A DNA stretch of 9,155 nucleotides from Clostridium sp. (GTDB lineage Bacteria > Bacillota > Clostridia > Lachnospirales > Lachnospiraceae), in the NCBI GenBank assembly GCA_016302185.1, contig JAEDOC010000082.1, forward strand, positions 1 through 9,155, in the 5' to 3' direction. Positions 7,559 through 9,155 of this stretch are shown in pieces. Below the pieces are notes generated by a model. The model was not told where the DNA came from. It saw nothing but the letters and a program-made list of their open reading frames with translations, and did not search any database. Both the position numbers and the translations under genes were made by a program. Each line of letters begins with the position of its first letter. Position 1 is the first letter of the stretch.

Positions 7559-7783
7559 TGTCCGAAAGCGTGGGAGAACAGGAGAAATGACAGTATGGGA
7601 CAGGTAAAAAACAATGATTCTTTTTTGGGCAAGGCTGAAAAATTAAAGCCTGTGCTGAAGCACAGGATGCTCCGGCCGGTGGGCGTTGTGTCCTTTGAGC
7701 GGAAAAAGGCGGACAGCGGGGCGGATTTCTGGAATACGGTGGGAATTGAGCGGTTGGGGATCCTCTCCGTTATGTTATCGGAC

Positions 7784-7827
7784 GAGCCTCTCGCATATCG
7801 TGGGATTGTCATCCCACTTTTAGGCTC
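7784..7827. repeat. Two-tier stem-loop downstream of parR
   Basis: An outer stem GAGCCT (7784-7789)/AGGCTC (7822-7827) surrounds a perfect inner hairpin GTGGGAT-TGTC-ATCCCAC (7800-7817). On the + strand the inner hairpin is followed by TTTT, so it could end transcription coming from the glycosidase side. On the - strand no T-run follows. Confidence 0.55.
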
Positions 7828-7907
7828 ATATTGGGGCGGGTCCCAAGGCCTTTCATCCACTTATGAGCAAGCTCATGTGGATTTAGACCTTTTGACCTTG
7901 GCATCAT
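7809..7907 (-). CDS. Possible 32-residue basic peptide downstream of parR
   Basis: Two adjacent ATG codons begin just 4 bases after the parR stop on the same strand. The frame encodes a basic peptide (begins MMPRSKGLNPHELAHKW, ends NMSLKVG) and stops with TGA inside the hairpin at 7800-7817. There is no well-spaced ribosome-binding site: GGGAG lies about 20 bases upstream inside parR, so translation would rely on coupling. I do not recognise the peptide. It may be a real small gene of the partition module, the head of a longer gene lost at the junction near 7770, or chance. Confidence 0.3.
   Translation of the reverse strand: MMPRSKGLNPHELAHKWMKGLGTRPNMSLKVG
7843..7901. repeat. Long stem-loop next to the parR stop
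   Basis: ATCCAC (7855-7860) and ATGAGC (7863-7868) pair across an AA loop with GCTCAT and GTGGAT (7871-7882), giving 12 pairs with a TT bulge. An outer CCAAGG (7843-7848)/CCTTGG (7896-7901) can close it further. A short direct repeat, GACCTT at 7886 and 7894, lies in the right flank. It could be a processing, transfer or recombination structure, or part of a terminator. Confidence 0.5.
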
Positions 7908-7911
7908 GACA

Positions 7912-8229
7912 TTACCTGATTTGGGGCTCCCTTTGCGCCATGCCTGCAGTCAGTCCGGAAAGAAAAAGTGGCAATGCCTGTTTCAGACTGTTTTCCACTG
8001 CATCTACAATCTGTTTCACAAAAAGTTCTTCCCGTTCTCTTGTTTCCAGATAAGGATCAGCCCGTGTGCGGTAGTAGCGGTCAAAATAATCTACCAGTGC
8101 AAGAGAGATTACCTGACTGTAAGATTTAAAATCCTGCCTGTCCATTGTCTGTAAATATTCCCAGGCTCTCCGCTGCTGTTCTTTGTCCAGATTAAAACGC
8201 AGGTTTGTGTTGCGGATATTGTTCTGCAT
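7912..8229 (-). CDS. parR: ParR-like plasmid partition adaptor, ribbon-helix-helix type
   Basis: A 105-residue protein directly downstream of the actin-like ATPase gene. The N-terminal half (NTNLRFNLDKEQQ, then AWEYLQTM and SYSQVISLALVDYF at about 36-49) fits a ribbon-helix-helix DNA-binding fold: one beta strand, then two helices with a polar turn. The C-terminal half is helical and charged (REREELFVKQIVDAVENSL), then ends in a short hydrophobic stretch. In type II partition systems ParR binds centromere repeats and caps ParM filaments through its C-terminal tail. The name rests on gene order, size and fold pattern, not on a recognised specific homologue. The ribosome-binding site AGGAGGGG lies in the last codons of parM and the ATG is 3 bases after the parM stop, so translation is probably coupled. 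It appears intact although its partner is interrupted. Confidence 0.7.
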   Translation of the reverse strand: MQNNIRNTNLRFNLDKEQQRRAWEYLQTMDRQDFKSYSQVISLALVDYFDRYYRTRADPYLETREREELFVKQIVDAVENSLKQALPLFLSGLTAGMAQREPQIR

Positions 8230-8232
8230 GGT

Positions 8233-9150
8233 TTATCCCCTCCTTTTCAGGCTCATATAAGCAAGAGATTCGTAACCTTTAGCGGTGGCGCAGATGTCAT
8301 CAATGATGGTGACTCGTGATTTGTCATACGTTCCGAAGTTACGGAACAGGCATCCACCGCCGCCAACCACATACAGGCGCATCAGGTCAGGATTGTATTC
8401 ATATTTGCGGAGCGTGGAAAAAAGTTCTGCCACATACTGTCTGGCAATAGAACTGATACAATCCAGATATGGTGCTGAAATGTCAGCTGTTCCAAACCGC
8501 AGAATTTGCTCTATGGTGGATTCTTCAATCTTCACTCCGAATTTGTCCAGAACAGCGTTCTTTGCAGCAATCATGCATTGGTTTACACCAAGTTTTTCTG
8601 TCCAGCATCGGCTCTCCTGCGCTTTCTTATTGTTGATATACAGAATGTTCATGGTTCCGTTTCCGATATCTGCAAGGAGATTGGTTCCCTTGAAATTTTC
8701 TAGTTGGTTTACGATAGCCGGATACCCCTGTGGGTAAAGGTTGCATCCCACAAAGCGGAGATGATACTCTTTGCCGTTAAAAAGGTAACGGACTTCTGGA
8801 TTCTGGAGCAGATAGGAACGAAAAGCTTCTCTTTGAGTTCAGATCCATGTCAGAGGGAGTCCGGCAGCCAGATGAACATCTGCTTCACGGATGGAAAAGA
8901 CATTCAGTTCCCTTGCAATAGCCATTAGCGTCAGAAGATAATATTCTTCGTCCATAGCTTTATCCGGGATAAATTCTTTGTGTCCTTCGCCAATCCGGTA
9001 GTAAATGCCGTTATATTCCAGAATATTCCCGGTGAAGATTGGTTCGGTTTCATAGGCTTTGATGCCGGTTGGTGTGACGATGTTTGCTGTTTTCATATTG
9101 CCGTAGCCATGATCTACAGCAATGATTTTTGTGTTTCTGAGTTCTCGCAT
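8233..9150 (-). pseudogene. parM: ParM/StbA-like actin-type segregation ATPase, interrupted by in-frame TGA
   Basis: Read from ATG 9150, this gives 305 codons in one frame with a single TGA at codon 104 (8839-8841). Actin-fold nucleotide-binding motifs lie on both sides: phosphate-1 VDHGYGNMKTAN around residues 12-23, phosphate-2 ADIGNGTMNILY around 160-171, and the adenosine loop VVGGGGCLFRNF around 261-272. The sequence before the TGA (HLAAGLPLTWI) joins smoothly to TQREAFRSYLLQNPEVRYLF after it with no frame shift, and the coding continues to the TAA at 8233. In type II partition systems such ATPases form filaments that push plasmid copies apart. Only TTTTT is visible upstream of the ATG, so the promoter, ribosome-binding site and any centromere lie outside the window, and an upstream start is possible. 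If the TGA is real, only a 103-residue fragment is made, plus possibly a reinitiated C-terminal piece (GTG at 8749-8751). A sequencing error is the main alternative. Confidence 0.82.
8237..8244 (-). promoter_or_regulatory. Ribosome-binding site of parR inside parM
   Basis: AGGAGGGG on the minus strand overlaps the last sense codons of the parM-like gene and lies 7 bases before the parR ATG, consistent with translational coupling. Confidence 0.8.
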
Positions 9151-9155
9151 AAAAA

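Larger units (their letters stand above)
7595..7909 (+). pseudogene. Truncated 5' end of a glycosidase gene, probably GH78, fused to foreign sequence
   Basis: AGGAG at 7580-7584 lies 10 bases before ATG 7595, a convincing start. The first 55 or so codons are normal coding sequence. FLGKAEKLKPVLKHRM, then RPVGVVSFERKKA and FWNTVGIERLG, resemble the N-terminal edge of a class of Firmicutes GH78 rhamnosidases (resemblance judged from memory). After about 7760 the frame continues into unrelated sequence that is the downstream flank of parR on the other strand, and stops at 7909. A full GH78 gene would need more than 2 kb, so this is a stump left by insertion or recombination. Its place right after an alpha/beta hydrolase gene mirrors the left operon. 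A perfect hairpin (CCTGTGC-TGAA-GCACAGG, 7649-7666) lies inside the coding part. Other glycosidase families remain possible. Confidence 0.5.

Noticed and set aside
6685..7860. Long open frame of about 390 codons on the minus strand across the second hydrolase
   Set aside because: It is antisense to a gene with clear catalytic motifs in higher-GC sequence, has no domain signature and no ribosome-binding site. It is a shadow.
8839..8841. Selenocysteine or reassigned TGA in parM
   Set aside because: The second hydrolase ends with TGA as an ordinary stop, so general reassignment is not supported. There is no Cys or Sec expectation at this position in actin-like ATPases and no evident SECIS-like hairpin directly after it. 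A nonsense mutation or sequencing error is simpler.
1..9155. CRISPR arrays, tRNA or rRNA genes
   Set aside because: No regularly spaced repeats and no tRNA- or rRNA-like segments were seen on either strand.

Overview
This window looks like accessory DNA from a gut Clostridia genome, most likely Lachnospiraceae. The signs are strong AGGAGG ribosome-binding sites, tightly packed genes, an intracellular-type GH78 rhamnosidase next to a GPH-family sugar symporter, and ParM/ParR-type plasmid maintenance genes. The taxonomic call is inference from gene style; there is no marker gene.

Left part (1-5870, + strand): a glycoside-utilisation operon. A GH78 alpha-L-rhamnosidase (5' end cut by the window edge) is followed 14 bases later by a GPH/MelB-type cation:sugar symporter, then a badly decayed second GH78 gene with at least two frame breaks, then a membrane-anchored alpha/beta hydrolase (GFSAGG esterase type). 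The run ends at a strong intrinsic terminator. A reasonable model, by inference, is uptake of a rhamnosylated and possibly acylated glycoside, removal of acyl groups by the hydrolase and release of rhamnose by GH78.

Middle (5870-7780): a gene-poor stretch of about 680 bases holds three consecutive hairpins and, on the minus strand, a fragment of a DDE transposase. Next comes a second alpha/beta hydrolase (+), a clear paralogue of the first but without its N-terminal membrane segment and with higher GC. It is followed by the start of another gene, probably also GH78, that breaks off after about 55 codons.

Right part (7780-9155, - strand): a type II plasmid-partition-like pair. A ParM/StbA-like actin-type ATPase gene is interrupted by one in-frame TGA and is followed 3 bases later by a ParR-like ribbon-helix-helix adaptor. 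Downstream of parR is a highly palindromic stretch overlapping a possible 32-codon ORF, abutting the truncated + strand gene. The window therefore seems to cross a junction between a sugar-utilisation island and a plasmid- or ICE-derived module, with widespread gene decay: two GH78 remnants, one transposase remnant and one interrupted parM.
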